From NCBI GenBank assembly GCA_016706425.1, contig JADJJR010000001.1, forward strand, positions 2,046,001 through 2,110,000: a DNA stretch of 64,000 nucleotides, read 5' to 3'. This stretch comes from Elusimicrobiota bacterium (GTDB lineage Bacteria; Elusimicrobiota; Elusimicrobia; FEN-1173). Below are positions 53,030 through 61,594 of the stretch, piece by piece; position 1 is the first letter of the stretch; every line of letters starts with the position of its first letter. The translations under genes and the position numbers were made by a program. The notes under the pieces are model-generated. The model made no database searches, had not been told where the DNA came from, and saw nothing but the letters and a program-made list of their open reading frames with translations.

Positions 53030-53953
53030 TCAGCCGATCGCCACCCCGTCCCGCTGGGTTAAATCGCGGAACGCCGCGATGAGGCGGCGGGTCCGCTCGC
53101 CGGGTCGGCCGTCGCCGATGGTGCGGGCGTCGATTTTGACGACGGGCACCACTTCGGCGGCGGTCCCCGTGAGAAAAACCTCGTCCGCGGTGTGCAGATC
53201 AAAGGGCGTGAAGAAGCGCTCCTCGACGGCGATGCCCGCCGCGGCCGCCAAATCCATGACGACCGCGCGGGTGATGCCCTCCAGGGCGCCGGCGGCCGTC
53301 GGCGGGGTGATCAAACGGCCGTTTTTAAAATAGAAAAGGTTGTCGCCCGTGCATTCCGCGACATAGCCCTCGGTCGAGAGCATAATGGCTTCGCGCACCC
53401 CCGACAGGCCCGCCTCGATTTTGGCCATGATGTTGTTGAGGTAATTGAGCGATTTGATATTCGGGCTGAGCGCCTGGCTGGGGGTCCGCCGGGTTGACAC
53501 CGTGTTCACCTCGAGCCCGTGGGTGTAGCACTCCTCGGGGTACAAGGCGATTTTGTCGGCGATCACGAACACCGTCGCGTGGGGGCATTTTTTGGGGTCG
53601 AGACCCAAATCCCCCACGCCGCGGGTGACCACGAGACGGATGTAAGCGTCTTTCAGTTTGTTCGCCCGCAGGGTTTGCAGGACGGCCTCCTGCATCTCGG
53701 GCAAGGTCATGCCGACCTCGAGCACGATGGCCCGGGCGGACCGGAAGAGGCGTTCCAGATGTTCCTTGAGTCGAAACACCCGGCCGTTGTAGGCGCGGAT
53801 GCCCTCAAACACACCGTCCCCGTAAAGGAGCCCGTGGTCGAACACCGACACCACGGCCTGTTCTTTGGGGACCAACCGCCCGTTAAGGTAAATGTGCAAG
53901 GACCCGGAACCGGGCAGGGGGCCGCTCACCGACGGTAAAGGAGAAAGGGTCAC
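53030..53953 (-). CDS. ilvE: Branched-chain amino acid aminotransferase (class IV)
   Basis: A 307-residue PLP enzyme of fold type IV. The start is GTG 53953, supported by GGAGG seven bases upstream and by the lolD stop at 53982; the longer frame is a shadow. It has VSVFDHGLLYGDGVFEGIRAYNG, the catalytic lysine in NIKSLNYLNNIMAKIEA, and EGYVAECTGDN. Length and motifs fit IlvE; a D-amino acid aminotransferase is less likely but cannot be excluded. Confidence 0.88.
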   Translation of the reverse strand: MTLSPLPSVSGPLPGSGSLHIYLNGRLVPKEQAVVSVFDHGLLYGDGVFEGIRAYNGRVFRLKEHLERLFRSARAIVLEVGMTLPEMQEAVLQTLRANKLKDAYIRLVVTRGVGDLGLDPKKCPHATVFVIADKIALYPEECYTHGLEVNTVSTRRTPSQALSPNIKSLNYLNNIMAKIEAGLSGVREAIMLSTEGYVAECTGDNLFYFKNGRLITPPTAAGALEGITRAVVMDLAAAAGIAVEERFFTPFDLHTADEVFLTGTAAEVVPVVKIDARTIGDGRPGERTRRLIAAFRDLTQRDGVAIG

Positions 53954-53981
53954 GCCAACGCCTCCAAAAGAATTTTGCCGA

Positions 53982-54659
53982 TCAACCGCCCGCGCTTTCC
54001 TCAACCAGAAGACCGTCCACCAAGACCAGTCGGCGGTCCGCCTGCGCCGCCAAGCCTTCATCGTGGGTGACGACAACCAGGGCCGCGCCCCGGGCTTTCA
54101 CTTCCTCGCGCAACATCGCTTCCACTTCGCGCCCGACGCCCCGGTCCAGATTCCCCGTGGGCTCGTCCGCCAGAACCAACCCCGGTTCGCCCGCCAGGGC
54201 GCGGGCCAGGGCGGCCCGCTGTTGTTCGCCGCCGGACGCTTCCGCGGGGCGGTGGTGCGCCCGCGCGGAGAGGCCCAATCGCACCAAGAGCGCGCGGGCC
54301 CGCGCCTCGGCTTCGGGGCGGGACCGACGACGAATCAAGAGGGGCATCATAACATTTTCGAGAAGCGAGAGGTCGGGCAGCAGGTGGTGGAACTGGAACA
54401 GGAAACCGATCCGCTCGTTGCGGAGGCGGGCCCGGGCGTCGTCGTCCAAGGTCGACACCGCGTCCCCAAACAAAGTCAACGTTCCGGCGGTGGGCGCGGC
54501 CATCAGCCCGGCCAGATGCAACAGGGTCGACTTTCCCGCGCCGGAAGGTCCCCAGACGCAAACGCTTTCCCCCGCGCGGATTTCGAAGGAAACGCCCCGC
54601 AGGGCCTCGAGCGGGCCAAACCGTTTCACCAAGCCTTCGGCCTTCAAGACGAGGTTCAT
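53982..54659 (-). CDS. lolD: Lipoprotein-releasing ABC transporter ATP-binding protein
   Basis: A 225-residue ABC ATPase of the LolD/MacB group. Walker A is GPSGAGKST, Q-loop near FLFQFHHLLPDLS, signature SGGEQQR, Walker B LVLADEPTGNLD and the switch His in VVTHD. The ATG at 54659 overlaps the lolC stop (ATGA). It powers extraction of outer-membrane lipoproteins together with LolC. Confidence 0.92.
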   Translation of the reverse strand: MNLVLKAEGLVKRFGPLEALRGVSFEIRAGESVCVWGPSGAGKSTLLHLAGLMAAPTAGTLTLFGDAVSTLDDDARARLRNERIGFLFQFHHLLPDLSLLENVMMPLLIRRRSRPEAEARARALLVRLGLSARAHHRPAEASGGEQQRAALARALAGEPGLVLADEPTGNLDRGVGREVEAMLREEVKARGAALVVVTHDEGLAAQADRRLVLVDGLLVEESAGG

Positions 54660-55882
54660 CCGATCCGCCGAATCGCGTCCAGGGCATCGAGCCGCGACGC
54701 CGCCCGCGACGGGTAGAGCGTCGCCAAAAGGACGATGGCCAAGGCCGCCAGGGCCACCAGGCCCACATCCAGAGGGACGATCCGGGCCGGCAGTTTTTCG
54801 ATATAGTAAATGTCCGCGGGAAGCTTGATGAATTGGTAACGCTTCAGGAGCAACGCGATGCCCAACCCCAAGCTCAACCCCAGGCCCGTGCCCAGGCCGC
54901 CCATGATGAGCCCTTTGCGGAGGAAAATTCGACGGATCGACGCCCGGGTCGCCCCCATGGCGCGCAAAATGCCGATTTCCCGGGTGCGCTGGGCCGTCAC
55001 CAACAGCAAGTTCGAAAGAATCGTGAACGCCGCGACGAGGGTGATGAGGGTGAGGATCAGGAACATGACGATTTTTTCCAGCCGAAGAGCGGCGAACAGC
55101 GGCTTGTTGAGCCCCAACCAGGAACGGACCAAACCCATCGACGCGAACCGCTCCTGGAGGACCGCCGCCGGCGCCGCGAATTCGTCGGCGTCGCGCAACC
55201 GAATCCCCAGGCCCGAGACGCGGTCGCCCAAACGGAACAGGCGCTGCGCGGCCGCCAGGGACACCACGGCGAGCGAATTGTCGTAATCGTAAAGACCGGT
55301 TTCAACCACGCCCGCGACCACGAACGCGTGGAAAGCGGGAACCCCCCCGAAGGCTCCGGTGTCCGCCAGGGACACCGCCATCACGAGCCGGTCCCCCTGG
55401 AGAACCCCGAGGTTTTGCGCCAGTTCCTTGCCGAGAAAAACGGCGGGGTCTTTGTCGGCGCGACGCAAATCGTCCCACCGGCCGGCGCGCAAGCGACCGT
55501 CCAAGCCGGTGACGCCGGGCTCCCGATCGGGGTCGACGCCTTTGACCACCACGCCCTGGGCGCCCCGACCGCTCCGGGCCAAAGCCTGCCCCAGAACGTA
55601 GGGGGCCCAGGCCTTCACGTCCTTAACCCCCGCGAAACGGTCGCTGTAATCCACGGCGGGCAGTCCCGCTTCCCCGATGGGTTGGACCAAAAGATGGGGT
55701 TGGGCGCCGAGGATTTTGGCGCGGATGTCCTCCCGCGCGCCGGTCATCACGGCGAGCGTCACGACGAGGGCCGCCACGCCCACGGCCACGCTGGCCACGG
55801 CGATCACCGACGTGAGGGAGCCGCCCAGGTCCCGCCGGGCCCCTTTGAGATACCGCAACGCCAAAAACGTTTCGAATGTCAC
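54656..55882 (-). CDS. lolC: Lipoprotein-releasing ABC transporter permease
   Basis: A 408-residue permease of the LolC/LolE/MacB family. It has four membrane helices (about 25-48, 275-300, 325-350 and 370-395), a large periplasmic domain between the first and second, and TREIGILRAMGATRASIRRIF before the third, the LolC/E signature. Only one permease is encoded, so the transporter may be a homodimer (LolF-type). The start is GTG 55882 within GTGA, after the fusion gene. Confidence 0.9.
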   Translation of the reverse strand: MTFETFLALRYLKGARRDLGGSLTSVIAVASVAVGVAALVVTLAVMTGAREDIRAKILGAQPHLLVQPIGEAGLPAVDYSDRFAGVKDVKAWAPYVLGQALARSGRGAQGVVVKGVDPDREPGVTGLDGRLRAGRWDDLRRADKDPAVFLGKELAQNLGVLQGDRLVMAVSLADTGAFGGVPAFHAFVVAGVVETGLYDYDNSLAVVSLAAAQRLFRLGDRVSGLGIRLRDADEFAAPAAVLQERFASMGLVRSWLGLNKPLFAALRLEKIVMFLILTLITLVAAFTILSNLLLVTAQRTREIGILRAMGATRASIRRIFLRKGLIMGGLGTGLGLSLGLGIALLLKRYQFIKLPADIYYIEKLPARIVPLDVGLVALAALAIVLLATLYPSRAASRLDALDAIRRIG

Positions 55883-57945
55883 ACGTTCCCCTCCGGTCCC
55901 CCGCCCGCGGCGGGGTCGACCTTTTTTTCAAAGACGGCCATGAGATTGGACCGGTCCCGCCAGAAACCACCGGCGATCCCCAACCACAAAAAGCGAGGCC
56001 AGCGCCACCATTTCTTTAGTACGTCCCGGGGGCGAAAGTCAAACGCCGAATCCAAGGACCCGTCACGAAAGAAAGCCAAATCGCTGAAGGCGCGAAAGTT
56101 GACGAAGGGAACCCGGGTGTCCAGGTAATGACGCCGTTCCACCGACCGGACCCGAAATCCGAGCGCTTCGCCGAGGGCCCGCAGGGCCGTCCACGAAGGA
56201 ATGTGCAATCGGAAAGGTTGGTGCAGGGCGTGCGCCGGGACGGTCCCCAGGCGCAGGCGGTCCGCGTCCTGGGTGTGCACCACCAACAGTCCCCCGGCGC
56301 GCAAACGCCGCCGGGCGAACTCAAAAATTCGACGCGGCTCTTCCAGCCGCTCCAACTCGTCCAAAACGATCAGGCAATCCAGGAGGTCCCCGTCGGCCCC
56401 CGGGAGGGGCTCCCCCCGCGTCCCGTCGGCCGCGGCGAAATGGAGAAACCCTTTTTCCCCGAAAAAAGAGCGGAACAGGTCCGCGTTCACTCCGTAAAAC
56501 AGGATTCGGCTCCAGGGGCCGACGCCGCGCCCGGCCAACCATCGGCGAAATCCTTCGAACGCTTTTCGGTTCCAGCGGTTCAGTCGGCGTCGGGGAAACG
56601 GGGAGGCTTTGTAAAACTCGTCCAGGGAAATTTTGGGGAGGGAGTGGATCGACCGACAGACGGCGCACTTCCAAACGGCGAAAAACTCCTCGCTGAACCG
56701 GCGAAAATCCGAGGACGCCGCCGCGCGGTCCCCCGCCCGGTCCACCGTCCCGATCTGGCAATAGGCGCAACGCCGGCGCGTGTCGAGCCGCGGGGCCGTC
56801 TCCCGAAAAGTGGGCGCCGCGGGGTCGTCGGCGAAACGGGCGTACACCCCTTCCAACGCCGCCGCCACGGCCGCCGCCGTGTGCGGGGCCGATTTCTCAT
56901 ACCCGCCCGCGCCCAACCGCTCCCGGAGCGCGGGATCCCCGCGCAGCCGGGCCAACCGCTCGGCGAGGCCGCCGGGGTCGTCGGCCGGAACGATGTACCC
57001 GGTTTTCGCGTCGTCGACCAGGTCCCGCGCCGAGATGATGCGGTCGGTCACGATCACGGGCTTTTTAAAGCGCATCGCTTCCAGGGCCACCAGGCCCTGG
57101 GTTTCCACCAGGGAGGGCAGGACAAACACATCGCACGCGGCGTAGAGATCGGCCAGGCGCTCGTGCGGCACGTGGCCGAGAAATTTCACCCGCGGGGCCA
57201 CGCCGAGGGACCGCGCCAGGGCCCGCCACTCTTTTTCCATCGACCCCTGGCCCGCGATCCACAACCGGTCCGACGGCCCGCCCCCGGGCAACGCCGCAAA
57301 CGCCCGAAGCAGAAGGCCCACGTTCTTTTCGGGATTCAACCGCCCGGCGTAAAAAACCGTGAAACCCGCCTCGCGCGGGGGCGCGGCCTCGTCCCCGCGA
57401 AAAGCCACGGGATTGGAAATAAAATGCACCCGGGCGTTCGTGGCGAAACGGCGCACCTGTTCCGCGTGCTCCGAGGAAACACAGATCACGTCGTCGAACC
57501 GGTCGTGGGTGCGCACGATGCGCTGAAGCAGCCAGGAACGGAAGGGCCGCAGGGGCGCGGGCTGGGTCAAATGATCCACCGACATGTGGGCGGTGTAAAC
57601 GGTGGGAAGGCCCATGCCCCGGGCGAGGGCCAGACCGCGCAGCATCATCTGGCCGAGGTAATGGAAATGGACAAGACCGACGCTGTGCTTGAGGAAAATG
57701 CGGCGCAGGGTCGACGCGGCCGGGAGGGCCTGGTAAAAACCGAAAAGGGGAAGGGAAAAAACCCGCTCGACCGCCACGCCGTTCCAGTCCTCTTGAAAAG
57801 GCTGATTTCTTCGACGGCTGGTGATCACCACCACGCGGTGACCGCGGGCGGCGAGTTCCCGCGCCACTTTTTGAACGTGAACGCCGACCCCGGTGCCGGC
57901 CGGGAGAAAATCGTCCGCGACCATGGCCACCGAGAACCGGGGCAA
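55879..57945 (-). CDS. Glycosyltransferase family 4 fused to a zinc-ribbon methyltransferase-like domain
   Basis: A 688-residue fusion. Residues 1-380 form a GT-B family 4 glycosyltransferase, with the donor-site block FYAGRLNPEKNVG and the E-x7-E pair in ETQGLVALE (281-289). A zinc ribbon (C393/C396 and C427/C430) and a Rossmann methyltransferase-like domain (about 470-688) follow. The SAM motif is degenerate (ILFYGVNADLF), so methyl transfer is unlikely. It resembles the truncated gene at the left window edge, and its C-terminal half resembles the complete methyltransferase at 983-1882. Probably makes a surface glycan; acceptor and donor unknown. It lies between lysS and lolC in one operon. 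Confidence 0.88.
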   Translation of the reverse strand: MPRFSVAMVADDFLPAGTGVGVHVQKVARELAARGHRVVVITSRRRNQPFQEDWNGVAVERVFSLPLFGFYQALPAASTLRRIFLKHSVGLVHFHYLGQMMLRGLALARGMGLPTVYTAHMSVDHLTQPAPLRPFRSWLLQRIVRTHDRFDDVICVSSEHAEQVRRFATNARVHFISNPVAFRGDEAAPPREAGFTVFYAGRLNPEKNVGLLLRAFAALPGGGPSDRLWIAGQGSMEKEWRALARSLGVAPRVKFLGHVPHERLADLYAACDVFVLPSLVETQGLVALEAMRFKKPVIVTDRIISARDLVDDAKTGYIVPADDPGGLAERLARLRGDPALRERLGAGGYEKSAPHTAAAVAAALEGVYARFADDPAAPTFRETAPRLDTRRRCAYCQIGTVDRAGDRAAASSDFRRFSEEFFAVWKCAVCRSIHSLPKISLDEFYKASPFPRRRLNRWNRKAFEGFRRWLAGRGVGPWSRILFYGVNADLFRSFFGEKGFLHFAAADGTRGEPLPGADGDLLDCLIVLDELERLEEPRRIFEFARRRLRAGGLLVVHTQDADRLRLGTVPAHALHQPFRLHIPSWTALRALGEALGFRVRSVERRHYLDTRVPFVNFRAFSDLAFFRDGSLDSAFDFRPRDVLKKWWRWPRFLWLGIAGGFWRDRSNLMAVFEKKVDPAAGGGPEGNV

Positions 57946-57949
57946 AGGG

Positions 57950-59455
57950 TCAACCTTCCGGGGTGGCGCGCAAAAGGGGAAAGAGGATGACGTCGCGGAT
58001 GGAGTCCGTGCCGGTGAGGATCATCGTAAGCCGGTCCACCCCGATGCCGAGCCCCCCCGCCGGCGGCATGCCGTGCTCGAGGGCGATCACAAATTCCTCG
58101 TCGGCGGGCATGGCCTCTTCGTCGCCGGACAGGCGTTGCTTGGCCTGGGCTTCGAAATGCCGCCGCTGGACGTCGGGGTCGTTCTGCTCGGAATAGGCGT
58201 TGGCCACCTCCTCGCCGCACAGGAACAGCTCAAACCGCTCGGCGACGTCCGGGGTGTCGGGCGACGCCTTCGCCAGGGGTGAGAAGAGGGCCGGGTACCC
58301 GAACAGGAACGCCGCCGAAGGCAGATGGGGCAGAACCCGTTCGTCCAGGATCGCGTCGAAACATTTGGCGTCGGGCAGGCCCTCCACGTCCAATCCCAGA
58401 TTCCGGGCCGCTTCGCGGAACCCGTTGCGGCGGCAGAGGTCGCCGTAGTCCAGTCCCAACGCTTTAAATTGATCGGGCAGGGACACCCGGGCGAAGGGCG
58501 CGGCGAGGTCGACGGAACGCCCCCGGTAGGAAAACGACAACGGCTCGCCGTCCTTTTTCACGGAACGGCCGGCGTTGCGCAGGAGGACCTCGGCCAAGTC
58601 CATCATGCCCCCCATGTCCGTGTAGGCCTGATAGGCCTCGAGGATCGTGAATTCCGGGTTGTGGCGGGTGTCGATCCCTTCGTTGCGGAAGGCCCGGCCG
58701 ATTTCAAAGACCCGTTCGAGGCCGCCGACCAGGAGCCGCTTCAAGAAAAGTTCGGGGGCGATGCGCATGTAAAGCCGGGCGTCGAGGGCGTTGTGGTGCG
58801 TCGTGAAAGGCCGCGCCGCCGCCCCGCCGGGAACGGCTTGAAGGATCGGCGTTTCCACCTCAAGGAATCGCCGGTCCGTCAGCGTGGCCCGCAAAGAGGC
58901 GACGATTTTTTGACGCGCCAAAAACCGGGCGCGGGACTCCTCGTTGGAGAACAAATCCACCTCGCGGCGCCGGTAGCGAATCTCGACATCCGTGACGCCG
59001 TGGAATTTTTCGGGCGGGGGCCGCAGCGCTTTGGACAGAAGGCGCCACGACTTCACGTGCAAGGTGATTTCCCCCGTGCGGGTGCGGAAGGCGAACCCCG
59101 TCGCCCCCACGTGGTCGCCCAGATCCACGGTGTCCTGAAAAGCGGCGAAAGCGTCCCCCAGTTCGTCTTTTTTCAAATAAATTTGGAGGCGCCCCGACAG
59201 ATCCTGCAAGTGGGCGAAAATGGTTTTGCCCATGTCCCGGCGGGTCATGAGCCGCCCCGCGAAAGCGACGCTCTCCGTGCCGTGGCCGGCGGCGGGCAGA
59301 TCGGCGTGGCGGGCCAGGACATCGGCCGCGCGTTGCCCGTCGTCGAAACGCGTGGGAAAGGGGTTTTCGCCGCGCGCGCGCGCCGCCGCCAGCTTGGCGC
59401 GGCGTTGGGCCATCAAATCGTCCAGGGCGATGTGCGGCGTTTCGGGGGCGGTCAC
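57950..59455 (-). CDS. lysS: Lysyl-tRNA synthetase (class II)
   Basis: A 501-residue class II synthetase with an OB-fold anticodon domain (about 55-165), FLEVETPILQAVPGGAAARPFTTHHNAL, motif 2 in RVFEIGRAFRNEGIDTRHNPEFT and motif 3 GLGIGVDRLTMIL. The start is GTG 59455, just after the response-regulator stop; a later ATG at 59413 is possible but would shorten the conserved N-terminus. Length is normal. Confidence 0.96.
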   Translation of the reverse strand: MTAPETPHIALDDLMAQRRAKLAAARARGENPFPTRFDDGQRAADVLARHADLPAAGHGTESVAFAGRLMTRRDMGKTIFAHLQDLSGRLQIYLKKDELGDAFAAFQDTVDLGDHVGATGFAFRTRTGEITLHVKSWRLLSKALRPPPEKFHGVTDVEIRYRRREVDLFSNEESRARFLARQKIVASLRATLTDRRFLEVETPILQAVPGGAAARPFTTHHNALDARLYMRIAPELFLKRLLVGGLERVFEIGRAFRNEGIDTRHNPEFTILEAYQAYTDMGGMMDLAEVLLRNAGRSVKKDGEPLSFSYRGRSVDLAAPFARVSLPDQFKALGLDYGDLCRRNGFREAARNLGLDVEGLPDAKCFDAILDERVLPHLPSAAFLFGYPALFSPLAKASPDTPDVAERFELFLCGEEVANAYSEQNDPDVQRRHFEAQAKQRLSGDEEAMPADEEFVIALEHGMPPAGGLGIGVDRLTMILTGTDSIRDVILFPLLRATPEG

Positions 59456-59464
59456 GGAAACGGG

Positions 59465-59842
59465 TTAACGCGGGGGGCGCTGGACCAGCGCCGATTGCAC
59501 GCGGGTGCGGAGTTCCTTCGCGTCGAAGGGTTTGGAAATGAAATCAAGCACATTGGTGAAAAGCTGAAACGTCTCCTTCATGCCGTCGCGGCCGGTGAGC
59601 ATCACGACGGGAATGTCCCGCGTCCCCTCTTCGGCCTGCAATTGGGAAACGAAGGTGTAACCGTCCATGTCGGGCATGGTGACGTCGCTGAGGATGAGAT
59701 CCGGCGTCAGGGCACGGTGCAGGACGTCCAGGGCCTCGGGGCCGCTGTGCGCCTGCACCACCTGGTGGCCCTCTTTTTCGAGGATGATGGCCACCAGCTG
59801 AGCGGTCTCCCGCTCGTCGTCCACAACCAAAATCTTCGCCAT
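59465..59842 (-). CDS. Single-domain response regulator (CheY-like)
   Basis: A 125-residue receiver with no output domain. The start is ATG 59842. VVDDE provides the acidic pocket, D53 in LSDVTMPDMDG is the phospho-acceptor, and K104 lies in FISKPFD. It sits after the HAMP membrane protein and before lysS. No kinase is adjacent; the hybrid kinase at 2730-4289 is the only one in the window. Confidence 0.93.
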   Translation of the reverse strand: MAKILVVDDERETAQLVAIILEKEGHQVVQAHSGPEALDVLHRALTPDLILSDVTMPDMDGYTFVSQLQAEEGTRDIPVVMLTGRDGMKETFQLFTNVLDFISKPFDAKELRTRVQSALVQRPPR

Positions 59843-59886
59843 GGTTTCGCGGCGGCCTCCCGGCCGGTGCGCCCGGGTTCGGGCGC

Positions 59887-60321
59887 CTACTTGCGCTGTT
59901 GGTTCAACCGCTCGAACATCTTGTTGATCAACTCCGCCAAGCCCTGCAGTTCGTCGCCGTCCCGAAGTTGGATCGGCCGCAGGGGCCCCGAGGAGTCCAG
60001 CGCCTCGCGCAGGGTTTTTTCGAAGCGGTAGAGGGGGCCGGCGATCTTGTGCGAAATGAAGATCGACAGGATCGGGATGACGATCATGTAGATCAAACCG
60101 CTGGCCAGCATCCACATCTGCAAAGATCTCAACGGCTCGATCAAGGCCGGGTTGGCGAATTCCGCCTCCGCCGAACGAAGGATCAAAAAGGTGTGGGCTT
60201 CCATGAGGACCAAAACGAGCGCCAAAACGGCGCCGATCATGACGGCGTATTTGATCTGCAAACGGCGGTTGATGAGGTAATTCCGGCGCATCGCCTTGTA
60301 GTTCGGCGTCGGGCTGGTCAT
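59887..60321 (-). CDS. Membrane protein with two helices and a HAMP domain
   Basis: A 144-residue protein with two membrane helices (about 25-47 and 70-92) and a C-terminal HAMP domain (about 88-142, with KIAGPLYRFEKTLRE and GDELQGLAELINKM). There is no kinase, cyclase or methyl-accepting domain, so it must signal by contact. Its short periplasmic loop of about 20 residues leaves little room for ligand binding. Directly behind it is a CheY-like protein. Start ATG 60321 with CCTCCTCC complement (GGAGGAGG) upstream. Confidence 0.85.
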   Translation of the reverse strand: MTSPTPNYKAMRRNYLINRRLQIKYAVMIGAVLALVLVLMEAHTFLILRSAEAEFANPALIEPLRSLQMWMLASGLIYMIVIPILSIFISHKIAGPLYRFEKTLREALDSSGPLRPIQLRDGDELQGLAELINKMFERLNQQRK

Positions 60322-60363
60322 GTCGTCCTCCTCCGGGGGGCGGATGTCGCCCGCGGTCCCCCC

Positions 60364-60392
60364 ATTATAGGGGCTGTTTCACGAATTATCAA
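60364..60392 (-). promoter_or_regulatory. Sigma-70 promoter of the HAMP-regulator-lysS operon
   Basis: Minus strand TTGATA (60392-60387), 17 bases, TATAAT (60369-60364). The -35 box overlaps the last codons of prfB. The leader is about 36 bases and carries a strong ribosome-binding site. Confidence 0.8.
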
Positions 60393-61525
60393 TAGCGGAA
60401 CGCCGAGGGGGGGCCCCCGACAATTTCCACTCCAAATAGGCGTGGATGAAGGGGTTCAAATCCCCGTCCATCACCGACTGGATCTGGCTGGTTTCGTGGC
60501 CGCTGCGCAAATCTTTGACCATTTGGTAGGGCATGAAAACGTACGAACGGATCTGGTTGCCCCAGGCGATGTCGCCCTTGTCGTCGTGGTGCCGTTCGGC
60601 GGCGGCCCGCTGTTTTTCCATTTCCAAATCGTAAAGTTTGGCTTTCAACAGCTTGAGCGCCATGGCCCGGTTCTTGTGTTGGCTGCGCTCGTTTTGCGAA
60701 GCGACCACCACACCCGTGGGCATGTGGGTGATGCGCACGGCCGACTCGGTTTTGTTGACGTGCTGCCCCCCCGCGCCGCCGGACCGGTAGGTGTCGACTT
60801 TAAGGTCGACCTCCTTGATGTCGATCGGCACATCGTCGTCGATCTCCGGGATGACGTCGCACGCCGCGAAGGAGGTGTGCCGCCGGGCGTTGGCGTCGAA
60901 GGGGGAGACCCGCACCAACCGGTGGACCCCCGTCTCGGATTTTAAATGGCCGAAGGCGAATTCCCCCTCCACCAAAAATTCCGCCCGTTTGAGCCCGGCC
61001 CCGTCCCCCGGCGCCAGGCTGGCGACGGTGACCGTGAACCCGTTCTTTTCCGCCCAACGGGTGTACATGCGGAACAGCATCTCCGCCCAATCGCAGGATT
61101 CCGTGCCCCCCGCGCCGGCGTGCAGCGTGACGAAGGCGTTTTTTCCGTCCATGCGGTCGGACAATTTGGCGCGAAAAAGGCGCTCTTCAATGCCGCCGTC
61201 CAAACGGGCCAGGGACTGGGCGAGCTCGGCCCACTCGGCCTCCCCGCCGCCTTCCCGGCACAACTCCAACAGGGCCTCGGCGTCGCCGCACTGGCGGTTC
61301 AACTCGTCGTATTTTTGAAGGGTGGTTTTGAGGGCGGCCGTGTCTTTCAGGACACGCTGGGCGCGCTGGTTGTCGTTCCAAAACTCCGCCCCCCCCGATT
61401 GCCCCTCCAGCCCCGCCAATTGAACGCGCTTTCCGGGGACGTCAAAGAAACCTCCCCAGCCGCTCCAAAGCGGCTTGGGCGCGGGCCAATCGGTCGGCGA
61501 GATCGGTGGGACTGACGGTGTCCAT
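60379..61525 (-). CDS. prfB: Peptide chain release factor 2, with programmed +1 frameshift
   Basis: RF2 reads UGA and UAA stop codons. Translation from ATG 61525 runs 27 codons to an in-frame TGA at 61444-61442; a +1 shift at CTT-T then continues as DVPGKRVQLAGLE to the stop at 60379, giving 381 residues. The continuous downstream part has the GGQ motif in GGAGGQHVNKT, the SPF stop-recognition tripeptide in RVSPFDANARRHTSF, and EFWND near the start. Slightly longer than usual RF2. The start lies eight bases after an extended -10 box. Confidence 0.96.
61441..61456 (-). other. prfB: Programmed +1 frameshift site of prfB
   Basis: Minus strand GGGAGG-TTT-CTT-TGA-C: an internal Shine-Dalgarno-like GGGAGG three bases before CTT TGA C, the same spacing as the classic RF2 site (AGGGGG-TAT-CTT-TGA-C). 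Low RF2 lets the ribosome shift and complete the protein, giving autoregulation. Confidence 0.95.
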
Positions 61526-61533
61526 CGGGTGGG

Positions 61534-61542
61534 ATGATAACA
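61534..61542 (-). promoter_or_regulatory. Extended -10 promoter of prfB, leaderless type
   Basis: TGT-TATCAT on the minus strand, eight bases before the prfB ATG, without a clear -35. It overlaps the T-run of the glnN terminator. Confidence 0.45.
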
Positions 61543-61579
61543 AAAACGAAGGCCGCGCCGGGGTCGCCGGCGCGGCCTT
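61541..61579 (-). terminator. Rho-independent terminator of glnN
   Basis: On the minus strand a perfect 13-bp stem (61579-61567 with 61561-61549), a 5-base loop, then CGTTTTTG. It lies 15 bases after the glnN stop. Confidence 0.9.
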
Positions 61580-61594
61580 CGCGGTACGTTCGAA

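Noticed and set aside
49513..53082. 1189-codon plus-strand frame
   Set aside because: It is antisense to tamB and clpC; the clpC protein has unmistakable motifs.
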